Positions 20,360 to 29,685 of a stretch of DNA of 64,000 nucleotides are shown here, in pieces. The stretch lies in assembly GCF_016458275.1 (NCBI RefSeq), contig NZ_JAEMHM010000006.1, positions 1 to 64,000 on the forward strand, in the 5' to 3' direction. Position numbers and translations under genes: made by a program. This stretch comes from Geomesophilobacter sediminis (lineage in GTDB: Bacteria; Desulfobacterota; Desulfuromonadia; Geobacterales; Geobacteraceae). The notes under the pieces are model-generated. The model saw only the letters and a list, made by a program, of their open reading frames with translations. It searched no databases and had not been told where the DNA came from. Position 1 is the stretch's first letter; every line of letters starts with the position of its first letter.

Positions 20360-20456
20360 AACCGGGGCTGGGGATGGGGGGCTAGGGGCTAGGGAAAACC
20401 TTTTCGGTTTTGCCTTTGCCAGCCCCTAGTCCCCAACCCCTAGCCCCGGTTTTCAC
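20360..20456. repeat. Long inverted repeat between convergent genes
   Basis: ACCGGGGCTGGGGATGGGG at the left pairs with the CCCCAACCCCTAGCCCCGGT end on the right, with a shorter AAACC/GGTTT pairing around the centre. It lies between kup and the convergent lipoprotein gene and probably serves as a bidirectional terminator. Related GGGCTTGGGGCTTGG text is at 23423-23443. Confidence 0.65.
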
Positions 20457-20462
20457 ACCCTT

Positions 20463-20984
20463 CTACTTGCTTTTCCTCTCCAACTCCAGATCGAGATGCT
20501 TCAGCTGATCGATCTGCCGCCGCAGTTCCTCATTTTCCTTCCCCAGCGTCTCGTTGCTTCGATTGAGGGTCTCGTTCGCCCGGCTCAAGGAGCGGTTGCT
20601 TCCTTTCAGGCTCCGATTCTGCCTCCGCAGCTCATCCGCCCCACCGATCAGCTCCAAAAGCGGCTGCGCCTGCACGGTCCAGTTGCTGGCCGGAAAATCC
20701 TTTTTCAAGCGCCGCAAGAGATGCTCGGACGGCGCCAGCTCCGCCGGTTTCAGGTTCAAAAGGGCCAGGCGAAAGAGTGCCTCGTCGGTTATCCCCTTAA
20801 CCGGGGGGGATTCGACGATCGTGGTCAGAATCACCTTGGCCCGCGCGGTCTCCCCTTGCCGGATCAGGGCTACCGCCGCTTCAAGTTGCCGGGGATGCGG
20901 CGGCGCCGGACGGCCGGGACGGCCTGGTGTCGCGCACCCGCCCAGGGCCAGGGTGAGCGCCAGGATGACGAAGGTTCTCTTCAT
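20463..20984 (-). CDS. Predicted lipoprotein with C-terminal coiled coil
   Basis: A 173-aa protein of unknown function. A signal peptide ends in the lipobox LALGGC (Cys17), followed by a Pro/Arg-rich linker and a helical, TPR-like middle (residues about 33-110, LEAAVALIRQGETARAKVIL). Residues about 117-170 form a coiled coil with repeated RSL-, ETLNRSNETL- type units. Its ATG overlaps the stop of the GGDEF gene by 4 bp, so the two are translationally coupled. A partner or anchor role for the GGDEF sensor is inference. Confidence 0.7.
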   Translation of the reverse strand: MKRTFVILALTLALGGCATPGRPGRPAPPHPRQLEAAVALIRQGETARAKVILTTIVESPPVKGITDEALFRLALLNLKPAELAPSEHLLRRLKKDFPASNWTVQAQPLLELIGGADELRRQNRSLKGSNRSLSRANETLNRSNETLGKENEELRRQIDQLKHLDLELERKSK

Positions 20985-22309
20985 TGCGCCGGATACCTCC
21001 TGATCAAGTAGCTGCTTCCGGCAGCCTCTTTGACTTCATCTTTGAGTTCGGCGGTGACTCGGGCCAGTTCCACGGCGGTGGAAAAGGCGCCGCTTCCGCA
21101 AATCACCACCGCGATCGAGACGCTGACGATGGGGAAGAAGCGGTGCACGCCGTAGCGGTCGACCCCCGCGATACCGCCGGCGGCCAGGTCCTCGGGGCTG
21201 TAGTGCCGGGCGATCTCGGCGTCCAGGGTGCGCAGCAGCTCCTGGCACATCGGTTCGACACCTTCCTCGGGTACGATCATGACAAAATCGTCCCCGCCGA
21301 TGTGCCCGACAAAGCCGTCATCCCCTACCCGGCGTTTGGTCTCCTGGTAGATCGTGTCGCCGGTTACCCGGATCAGATCGCTCCCTTTGGAATAACCGTA
21401 ATGGTCGCCGTAGGGCTTGAAGTTGTCGAGGTCGGCATAGCAGAAGGCAAAGGGCGCGCCGGCTTGGAGGCGCTGCTCCAGTTCCCGCTCGATGGCGGCG
21501 TTGCCGGGAAGACGGGTCAACGGACTTGCGTCCAGGTTCGCCCGCTCCAATTCCTTGAGCCGCTGCGCCATGGCGACGAAATCGGCGGCAAGGTCGCCGA
21601 CCTCGTCGCCGGGGGGGATGCGGGGATCGAAGTCGAAGTCGCCCTGGGCGATGCGATGGGTCGCCCGCTGCAGCTTGCGGATGGCGCGGGAGATCCGGTA
21701 GATGAAGACGGCGGCGACCAAAAGCGCGAGCACGAATCCGGACAGGGAGATCAATACCGTCCCGCGCGCGGTGAGGCGGCGCTCTCCCTCGGCTTGGGCG
21801 ACCTTCTCCTGGAGCCGGTTTTGCCGCTCGTTGCTTACCCGGTCAACCGCATCGATCAGCCGCAACGCGAGGGGGCGCAACTTTGCCGCATCGCTGCTCT
21901 TTCCGGAAAACAAGTCGTCGGCGGCACCGTCGTAGGCGCGGTAGAGCTGCTCGAGGTAGGCCCCGTCGTTGTGCAACCCTTTCTCTTTGAGCTCCTGCAA
22001 CAGCTTGAGCGACTCTTTTTGCCGCTCGTTGAACAGGCCTTGGAACTCGCGGCTGCGCAGAATGGCGTAGCGGCCGGCATACCCCTCCTGAGCGAGAACG
22101 GCGGCGCGCAGCTTGATCAGGTTCCCGATGACCGGGACGTCGACTTGCGCAATGTTGCGGGCGGTACGGTTGAGGGAGAAAAGGCCGAGCAGGGAAAGGA
22201 GGAGCGCAGCAAGAGTGAAGAACGCCATTGCGGCGTAGCTGAGGACGAGCTTTTGGGCGATGGAGAACCGGGGGACAGGCTTCCGCCCGGGATCGGCATT
22301 TTTATCCAT
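20981..22309 (-). CDS. Membrane GGDEF protein with HAMP domain
   Basis: A 442-aa sensor predicted to make c-di-GMP. TM1 is at about residues 22-44, a helical periplasmic domain follows, TM2 is at about 186-206, then HAMP (about 207-258) and a GGDEF domain (about 275-440). The signature reads GGDDF within VGHIGGDDFVMIVPEE, Asp replacing the usual Glu at position four, and no canonical RxxD inhibitory site lies five residues upstream. Activity is therefore plausible but not certain. Short overlap with the downstream lipoprotein gene suggests they act together. Confidence 0.82.
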   Translation of the reverse strand: MDKNADPGRKPVPRFSIAQKLVLSYAAMAFFTLAALLLSLLGLFSLNRTARNIAQVDVPVIGNLIKLRAAVLAQEGYAGRYAILRSREFQGLFNERQKESLKLLQELKEKGLHNDGAYLEQLYRAYDGAADDLFSGKSSDAAKLRPLALRLIDAVDRVSNERQNRLQEKVAQAEGERRLTARGTVLISLSGFVLALLVAAVFIYRISRAIRKLQRATHRIAQGDFDFDPRIPPGDEVGDLAADFVAMAQRLKELERANLDASPLTRLPGNAAIERELEQRLQAGAPFAFCYADLDNFKPYGDHYGYSKGSDLIRVTGDTIYQETKRRVGDDGFVGHIGGDDFVMIVPEEGVEPMCQELLRTLDAEIARHYSPEDLAAGGIAGVDRYGVHRFFPIVSVSIAVVICGSGAFSTAVELARVTAELKDEVKEAAGSSYLIRRYPAQ

Positions 22310-22383
22310 GCCTTATAGTAGGGGGGCCGCAAGGACAAGTCAATGTCTGCGGCACGATCCTTTCTAATTAATTGTGGAAGGAG

Positions 22384-23283
22384 TTAACTGCCACCCTTCT
22401 TGGAAGTGAGATGCGTCTTGTAGGTGGAAATGGCGCCCGACTGGTTGACCATCTGGGTAAAGAGGCCGCGGTAATTTTTCTCGCTCTCCCTCAGCGCCAT
22501 TTCATCCTGGATTCGATCGGTTACGTCCGCCCCGGAGAAGAGGACGCCGGTGACCCGTCCGGTATGATCCTGGATGGCTCCGCTGCGGATCTCGAGGATC
22601 CGGATCTCGCCGCTTTTGGTGACCACCTTCTGGACCAACTGTTCCCGTCGTCCCTGGTTTCCGTAAAAGGCCTGGAACAGTATCTGCCGGGCCTCGGCAC
22701 GGTATTCCTGGTCCAGAAAATCGTCGAACCAGTTCCGCCCCAGGATCTCGCTCTCGGGGTAGCCCAGGATCTCGCTCCCTTTCCGGTTGACCTGGGTGAT
22801 GGCGCCGGCCTCGTTCAGGGCGATCAGCAGCACTCCGGCCACGTCCAGGCAAAGCTTGGCGCGGTTTCGCTCCAGCTGCAGCTCTTCCACGCGCTGGTTC
22901 AGCGCACTCTGCAGCTCGACGACGCGCAGTCCGACCTGGAGGCGGGCACGCAGTTCTTCCGCCTGGAACGGCTTGGTAACGTAGTCGTTGGCGCCAGCTT
23001 CCAGCGCGGTGACGATGTCGCGGGTATTGTCGCGGCAGGTGAGGAAGAGGACGTAAGGAGGGACGGGCGTTTTCTTTTCCCGCAGGCGCCGGCAGATCTC
23101 GAGACCGTCGAGCCCCGGCATCATCCAGTCCAGAAGGACCAGCATCGGGGCATCTTCGCCCTGCAGCTTGTCCCACGCTTCGTTGCCGTCGGCGGCGGTT
23201 ACCACCTCGTAGCCCCAGGTAACGAGCATGTTGAGAATGACCGTGCGGATTCCGGCGTTGTCCTCGGCAATCAGTATCTTCAT
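22384..23283 (-). CDS. Response regulator with PAS domain
   Basis: A 299-aa two-domain signalling protein. The N-terminal receiver has acidic E7/D8, phospho-acceptor Asp52 in LLDWMMPG and a Lys in VTKPF near residue 104. A short coiled linker leads to a PAS domain (about residues 135-250), ending in a 50-residue tail with no recognised output domain. The ATG at 23283 gives the typical MKILIAEDN start; an in-frame upstream start would add eight residues. No kinase gene is adjacent. Confidence 0.82.
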   Translation of the reverse strand: MKILIAEDNAGIRTVILNMLVTWGYEVVTAADGNEAWDKLQGEDAPMLVLLDWMMPGLDGLEICRRLREKKTPVPPYVLFLTCRDNTRDIVTALEAGANDYVTKPFQAEELRARLQVGLRVVELQSALNQRVEELQLERNRAKLCLDVAGVLLIALNEAGAITQVNRKGSEILGYPESEILGRNWFDDFLDQEYRAEARQILFQAFYGNQGRREQLVQKVVTKSGEIRILEIRSGAIQDHTGRVTGVLFSGADVTDRIQDEMALRESEKNYRGLFTQMVNQSGAISTYKTHLTSKKGGS

Positions 23284-23586
23284 TGTGCGCCCCGTCGTTT
23301 TCCCCAATGAGAGGGAAACGCCCGTAAAAAAGATCGGTCCGGCGGTGCCCCGGTGTGAAACCCCGGCCTGAATTCGGCATGATAATACGTGTTTTATTGC
23401 CGCATTTCAACAATAGAGTCGGGGTTCGGGGGCTTGGGGCTTGGCACAGCCGGTGCCGGCGTCGCGGAGCGCTCGTCGCAGGGAGGTTCCCCGTGCCCGC
23501 CACCGATCCGCTAACCTGCAAATGAAAAGAGCCGGGGAAAATCCCCGGCTCTTCTGGTGTTACGGTGCTGGCTTAGGCCAGACGGC
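23284..23586. other. Gap between receiver-PAS gene and groEL, with terminator
   Basis: 303 bp without a gene. Bases 23423-23443 carry a GGGGCTTGG-type repeat fragment. Bases 23525-23553 form the groEL terminator hairpin AGAGCCGGGG/CCCCGGCTCT. Nothing else was recognised. Confidence 0.6.
23525..23553 (-). terminator. Intrinsic terminator after groEL
   Basis: A perfect 11-bp stem AAGAGCCGGGG/CCCCGGCTCTT with a short A-rich loop, preceded on the plus strand by an A run that becomes the U tail of the minus-strand groESL transcript. Confidence 0.8.
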
Positions 23587-25564
<1,978 letters not shown>

Positions 25565-25620
25565 GCCTGCACTCTCCTTTCTTGTGAGATATTTGAGATC
25601 TCTTGATCGCAGAAAAATTA

Positions 25621-25647
25621 TTAGCACTCAAGACTGCTGAGTGCTAA
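25621..25647. promoter_or_regulatory. CIRCE operator (HrcA binding site)
   Basis: A perfect 9-bp inverted repeat TTAGCACTC-N9-GAGTGCTAA, identical to the CIRCE consensus. It lies just downstream of the groESL -10 element and 57 bp before the groES start, so HrcA binding would block transcription. hrcA itself is not in the window. Confidence 0.97.
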
Positions 25648-25656
25648 TGCCTGCTA

Positions 25657-25685
25657 AATATAAACAGCATGGTCTTGAAAATCAA
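25657..25685 (-). promoter_or_regulatory. Sigma-70 promoter of groESL
   Basis: On the minus strand, TTGATT (25685-25680) and TATATT (25662-25657) are separated by exactly 17 bp. The predicted start falls at the edge of the CIRCE element. Confidence 0.8.
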
Positions 25686-25724
25686 GGGTTACCCGGCAAA
25701 AAAATTTAACGGGGACGGCAGGGC

Positions 25725-25759
25725 AAAAAAAGCGGCGGGCACGGGGCTCGCCGCTTTTG
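25725..25759 (-). terminator. Intrinsic terminator after DUF507 gene
   Basis: AAAAAAGCGGCG and CGCCGCTTTT arms, with the A run on the plus strand serving as the minus-strand U tail. It ends the DUF507 transcript and insulates it from the groESL promoter. Confidence 0.75.
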
Positions 25760-25822
25760 CTAAGGGGCTGATGGGAAAGGGAATTTAGGGGGGGGAGGCG
25801 TGGCGGCTCGGTGGGGCAGCCG

Positions 25823-26095
25823 TTACCATTTCCGCCTGGCGAGCTCCTCGGCGTAGAACTTCTGGTAGAGAATCTCCCACTCGCGGCTCCCGGGGACCTT
25901 GGCTTTGCTGTAGGAGGAAAGCTTGTCCCGGACCGCCTGGTCGATCTGCTCGACCACCGAGAAGAAGGCGGAGATGGAGTCCTTGATCGCTTCCAGGGCG
26001 CGGCGCTCTTCGGGGAAATCGGCCAGGTCGTCGTCGTAGAGCTTGTCGTAGATCTTGTGGGCGAGATGGGAGATGCGGTCTTCCGATACCAGCAT
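25823..26095 (-). CDS. DUF507 family protein (copy 1)
   Basis: A 90-aa cytosolic protein of unknown function. It begins MLVSEDRISHLAHKIYDKLY, with the R-SHLAHxI-D-L pattern of DUF507 and a helical, charged body. The second DUF507 gene lies directly upstream in the same direction, separated by a hairpin repeat. The family is widespread in Desulfobacterota and its role is unknown. Confidence 0.75.
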   Translation of the reverse strand: MLVSEDRISHLAHKIYDKLYDDDLADFPEERRALEAIKDSISAFFSVVEQIDQAVRDKLSSYSKAKVPGSREWEILYQKFYAEELARRKW

Positions 26096-26141
26096 GGGGG
26101 ACTCCTTCTAATCCTTCTAAGTATGCAGATCCTTGATAGCC

Positions 26142-26249
26142 CTCCCCTTTCGGGAGAGGGCGGCCGCAGGCCGGGTGAGAGGAGGGGCCACCGGCGAACC
26201 GCAGCCCTCACCCGGCGCAGGCCGCGCTCGTGCGCGCGGAGGGAGAGGG
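26142..26249. repeat. Dispersed GC-rich hairpin repeat between the DUF507 genes
   Basis: CCCTCCCCTTTCGGGAGAGGG is followed by GGCCGCAGGCCGGGTGAG and a reverse-oriented CCTCACCCGGCGCAGGCCGC...GGGAGAGGGC, giving a compound palindrome. It belongs to the same family as 1091-1195 and 8508-8611. A partial copy lies at 26581-26612. Confidence 0.65.
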
Positions 26250-26266
26250 CATTTTTAGGTGACCGG

Positions 26267-26551
26267 TCAGAGCACGATCTTCCGCTCCTTGGCGAGCTTT
26301 TCCTTGATCATCCTGAGCATCTTGTGGCGATCGATATCGCCGGCTCCGCCCATGCTGCGCAGGGTTTGCTCCAGCAGCGCCTCGGCGTCCTTCTCCAGGT
26401 TATCCTCGGCCTTGACGTCCTTCGCGATCGCCGCCTTCACCGCCTCGACGAGCGCTCCCCGTCCCTGCTTGGCGACCATCAGCTTCTTCGCTTCCAGATC
26501 AGTCAGCACCTTCTCCGCCAGGCGCGCGATCTGCTCATCCTTGAGACGCAT
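26267..26551 (-). CDS. DUF507 family protein (copy 2)
   Basis: A 94-aa cytosolic protein of unknown function, beginning MRLKDEQIARLAEKVLTDLE, aligned in pattern with the neighbouring copy (RI-HLA-I-D-L). Its C-terminal half is richer in Lys/Glu and ends LAKERKIVL. The start at 26551 is chosen because a longer in-frame extension to 26662 reads through a repeat fragment. Only moderate similarity to copy 1 is visible, suggesting an old duplication. Confidence 0.72.
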   Translation of the reverse strand: MRLKDEQIARLAEKVLTDLEAKKLMVAKQGRGALVEAVKAAIAKDVKAEDNLEKDAEALLEQTLRSMGGAGDIDRHKMLRMIKEKLAKERKIVL

Positions 26552-26724
26552 TGTGCCTCCACGAACTCGTTGTCCTCTAGTTACTCCCGCTTCCGTTGGG
26601 AGAGGGGAGATGGGTTTGGCGCCGCATTGTACGTAAATCCGGGAAAATTGCAATCGTTTCACATTGACCTCTTCTGTTCCCCCTGCTATGCTCAGGCCCT
26701 CATCCTAACTTGCGGGAGTCACAC

Positions 26725-27735
26725 ATGCTTATCGTCATGGGGTACAAAGCGAAGAAGTCGGATGTAGATGCCGTCGTCAAGGTGGTTCAGGCGATGGGGC
26801 TGCGCGCCGAGCCGATTCCCGGCGGGGAGCGCACCGCCATCGGGGTTCTGGGGAACACGGGATACGTCGATGACTCCCTGATCCGGGATCTCCCTGGGGT
26901 GCAGGAGGTGATCCACGTCTCCAAGCCGTACAAGCTGGTTTCCCGTGCCTTTCACCCGCAAGCGAGCGTGGTCACGGTCGGAGGGGTGCGCATCGGTGAG
27001 GGGGAACGCCCGGTCGTCACCGCCGGTCCCTGTGCCGTGGAGAGCGAGGAACAGATCATCAAGACCGCCCTCGCGGTCAAGAAAGCCGGCGCGAACCTTC
27101 TGCGCGGCGGCGCCTTCAAGCCGCGGACCGGCCCGCATACCTTCCAGGGGCTGCGCGAAGAGGGGCTTCTCTTGTTGAGCCAGGCCGGAAAGGAAGCCGG
27201 GCTGCCGGTAGTCACCGAGGTGATGTCTCCGGACACCGTCGGGCTGGTCGCCGAGCACGCGGACCTGCTCCAGGTCGGCGCCCGCAACATGCAGAACTTC
27301 GACCTCCTCCGGGAGCTCGGGCGCAGCGGGAAGCCGGTCCTTTTGAAGCGCGGCATGAGCGCCACCATAGAAGAGTTTCTCGCCGCCGCCGAGTACATCC
27401 TTGCCGAGGGAAACCCCAACGTCATCCTCTGCGAGCGCGGCATCCGGACTTTCGAGACCGCCACCCGCAACACCTTCGACCTCTCGGTGATCCCCCTGAT
27501 CAAGGAGCTTTCCCACCTCCCGATCATGGCCGATCCTTCCCACGCCACCGGCAAACGGAGCCTCGTCCCGCCGATGAGCAAGGCGGCTCTGGTGGCCGGG
27601 GCGCACGGCATCCTGGTGGAGGTTCATCCCGAGCCGGAAAAGGCACTTTCCGACGGTCCGCAGTCCCTCACCTTCGAGGGTTTCGACCGTCTGATGGAGG
27701 AGTTGAAGCCGCTTTACGCCTATCTCGGTTTTTGA
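26725..27735 (+). CDS. aroF: 3-deoxy-7-phosphoheptulonate synthase (type I-beta)
   Basis: First enzyme of the shikimate pathway: condenses phosphoenolpyruvate and erythrose-4-phosphate. The 336-aa product has an N-terminal ferredoxin-like regulatory domain of about 70 residues ([19 protein letters not shown]) and a KDO8P-synthase-like barrel with [32 protein letters not shown] and [10 protein letters not shown]. This architecture is the Thermotoga/Bacillus type, usually feedback-controlled through the N-terminal domain. ATG at 26725 follows GGGAG. Confidence 0.94.
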   Translation: MLIVMGYKAKKSDVDAVVKVVQAMGLRAEPIPGGERTAIGVLGNTGYVDDSLIRDLPGVQEVIHVSKPYKLVSRAFHPQASVVTVGGVRIGEGERPVVTAGPCAVESEEQIIKTALAVKKAGANLLRGGAFKPRTGPHTFQGLREEGLLLLSQAGKEAGLPVVTEVMSPDTVGLVAEHADLLQVGARNMQNFDLLRELGRSGKPVLLKRGMSATIEEFLAAAEYILAEGNPNVILCERGIRTFETATRNTFDLSVIPLIKELSHLPIMADPSHATGKRSLVPPMSKAALVAGAHGILVEVHPEPEKALSDGPQSLTFEGFDRLMEELKPLYAYLGF

Positions 27736-27744
27736 AAAAAAGCC

Positions 27745-27773
27745 TTGCCTTGTAAACGGTTACATCATATTAT
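27745..27773 (+). promoter_or_regulatory. Sigma-70 promoter for the 6S RNA candidate
   Basis: TTGCCT (27745-27750) and TATTAT (27768-27773) with a 17-bp spacer. The predicted start, near 27780, lies a few bases before the closing stem of the RNA. Confidence 0.7.
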
Positions 27774-27783
27774 GCGAGCCACG

Positions 27784-27968
27784 TACGTTCTCTCTGCCGT
27801 GTCCGTTAGGTTTTAACGCCCCTGCGGAATAATCATTGAACGGGAGCCTGTTTCGACCGTGGTGTGCTGCCCCATTGCGCGGGAATTGCCTGAAGCGGTC
27901 CACGGGACCTCCCACCTGTTAGGGAACTCGCTGTGAGGCCCCCCAACCAACGACAGGGCGGAGAGACT
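27784..27968 (+). ncRNA. ssrS: 6S RNA candidate
   Basis: A gene-free, promoter-preceded stretch of about 185 nt, the size of 6S RNA, which binds sigma-70 RNA polymerase. The ends pair: CTCTCTGCCGTGTC (27790-27803) with GACAGGGCGGAGAG (27952-27965), 13 of 14 positions including one G-U. Internally CCGTGG pairs with CCACGG and GGGAG with CTCCC, leaving large unpaired bubbles. This rod-with-bubble layout and the following terminator fit 6S. Identity rests on structure and size; no covariance model was run. Confidence 0.7.
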
Positions 27969-27977
27969 TTTTTCGTA

Positions 27978-28007
27978 GGGAGCCTAATGCAGTGGCTCCC
28001 TTTTTTA
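27978..28007 (+). terminator. Intrinsic terminator after the 6S RNA candidate
   Basis: GGGAGCC (27978-27984) and GGCTCCC (27994-28000) form a 7-bp stem with a 9-nt loop, followed by six T. Confidence 0.85.
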
Positions 28008-28094
28008 TTGCTTGCGGTCTCCCGGGCAATCGTTATATAGGTGAGCCGTGCCACCGTTGACCTGGGGCTTTTCCGCCCATCGGAGGGTAGGGTA

Positions 28095-28445
28095 ATGTTG
28101 AAGCGGATGGAGGGTTTCCCGCCCTGGCTGCTCCTTGTCGTGGGCTATGTCATGGTCGCCCTATTGGGATATGTCGACTACCTGACCGGCGACTACTCCA
28201 TGCTGGTTTTCTATTTCCTTCCGATCGCCTTCGCCGGCTGGTACCTCGGGCGCAGCGGCGCCTTGCTGATCTCCGTCGGCGCCGGGATCGCCCGGTTCGT
28301 TTCCGACTGCAACAGCTACTCCGGCTCGGCCGTCCGTTACTGGAACTCGTTCCAGGACACCGCCTTTCTGCTCATGGTCGGCATCCTGGTCGCGCTGATC
28401 AAGCGAAAACTGGCCGATGAGCCGGAGTCCCCGCCGGAGAGTTGA
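28095..28445 (+). CDS. Small membrane protein, sensor-type membrane module
   Basis: A 116-aa protein with three or four hydrophobic segments (residues about 8-24, 35-50, 55-72 and 93-109) and a charged C-terminus. The segment GYVDYLTGDYSMLVFYFLPIAFAGW is the N-terminal membrane pattern often fused to GGDEF or histidine-kinase domains; here no output domain follows. The ATG at 28095 follows GGAGGGTAGGG; an earlier GTG at 28041 would add 18 residues. It could be a stand-alone sensor or a remnant. The stop lies 28 bp before the next start. Confidence 0.65.
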   Translation: MLKRMEGFPPWLLLVVGYVMVALLGYVDYLTGDYSMLVFYFLPIAFAGWYLGRSGALLISVGAGIARFVSDCNSYSGSAVRYWNSFQDTAFLLMVGILVALIKRKLADEPESPPES

Positions 28446-28473
28446 TACCTCTTCAGGGAAGGGAGTCCCGGCC

Positions 28474-29487
28474 ATGACACCGTACTTTCAGCCCCAGCTG
28501 GTCAATCCCCCTTTTCACGATCCCGGCCTCTACCTCGACTTCCTGTTCGCCCGCCGCGCCATCCTCTTCGACCTCGGGGAGATCAGGGCCCTTGCCGCCC
28601 GCAAGATCCTCCGCGTCAGCGATGTCTTCATCTCCCATACCCACATCGATCATTTCATCGGCTTCGACCACATGCTGCGGCTCATGCTGGGGCGTGACAA
28701 GACGCTGCGCCTGTACGGCCCGCCCGGCTTTCTCCGCCAGGTCGAGGCCCGGCTGGCGTCGTACAGCTGGAACCTCCTCGGCACCTATCCGACCGAGTTC
28801 GTGGTCGAGGCGTATGAGCTCGGTCCGGAGCGGACGGCGCGGTCCGCCCGCTTCAGTTCCCGGCGCACCTTTGAGCGGGAACCGTTGGGCGAGGTGGCGC
28901 TGGTCGACAATGTCATTCTGGAGGAGGAGAACTTCCTGGTCCGCTGCGCCTTTCTGGAGCACAGCATCCCCTGCCTGGCCTATGCCTTCGAGGAGAAGCT
29001 CCACGTGAACGTCCAGAAAAACCGGCTCGCGGAGATGGGGCTTCCGGTCGGTGCCTGGCTCGCGCAGGTGAAGCGGGCCATCGTCGCGGGGATGCCGGGA
29101 GAGACCGAGGTTGCCGTACCGGTGGGGGGGGAGATGCGGAGGCTGACCCTGAAGGAGTTGGGCCCGGCCCTGGAGGTGGTGCGTGGGGAGAAGGTGGCCT
29201 ACGTCACCGACGTCTCCTACGCACCGCAGAACCGGGAGAAGATCGTGGCGCTGGCGTTGGGAGCCGACTATCTGTTCATCGAGGCGACCTTTCGGGCCGG
29301 AGAGGAGCAGCGCGCCCGCGAGCGGGCACACCTCACCACCCGGCAGGCCGGTGAGCTGGCCCGCGCCGCCGGGGTGGGACGGGTGATTCCGTTCCACTTT
29401 TCGCCGCGTCACGAAAAGGAGGAGGCGGAGATGCGGCGGGAGGTGAATGATGCCTTTAGCAATGAGCCGTGCGCAATGAGCGGGTAG
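28474..29487 (+). CDS. Metallo-beta-lactamase fold hydrolase, RNase Z-like
   Basis: A 337-aa protein with the zinc motif HTHIDH near residue 53, later His in EHSIP (about 160), Asp in YVTDVSY (about 245) and a His in FHFSPRH near the C-terminus, the order seen in RNase Z/ElaC-type enzymes. RNase Z trims tRNA 3' ends, but the insert around residues 115-150 and the divergent N-terminus leave the substrate open. AGGGAAGGGAG precedes the ATG at 28474. It follows the small membrane protein closely and ends before a bidirectional terminator. Confidence 0.75.
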   Translation: MTPYFQPQLVNPPFHDPGLYLDFLFARRAILFDLGEIRALAARKILRVSDVFISHTHIDHFIGFDHMLRLMLGRDKTLRLYGPPGFLRQVEARLASYSWNLLGTYPTEFVVEAYELGPERTARSARFSSRRTFEREPLGEVALVDNVILEEENFLVRCAFLEHSIPCLAYAFEEKLHVNVQKNRLAEMGLPVGAWLAQVKRAIVAGMPGETEVAVPVGGEMRRLTLKELGPALEVVRGEKVAYVTDVSYAPQNREKIVALALGADYLFIEATFRAGEEQRARERAHLTTRQAGELARAAGVGRVIPFHFSPRHEKEEAEMRREVNDAFSNEPCAMSG

Positions 29488-29620
29488 GTCGCGTTGAGAA
29501 ACGAAACGCGACGTTATCCCCGGCCAGGTAATGTTGCGATTCACCGTGAATCCGTTCCACGCAACTTACCGCAATTCGTGCCCCCCCGTGCCCACGCGGC
29601 TCGAGGGGGGTCCGCAAATC

Positions 29621-29652
29621 AAAAAGGGGCTCCGGATTCCGGAGCCCCTTTG
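29621..29652. terminator. Bidirectional terminator between MBL gene and degP
   Basis: A nearly perfect stem GGGGCTCCGGA/TCCGGAGCCCC flanked by an A run on the left and TTTG on the right, placed between convergent genes. Confidence 0.85.
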
Positions 29653-29685
29653 CATTATCGGTAAATCTATAGAGTGCGTCCCCGC

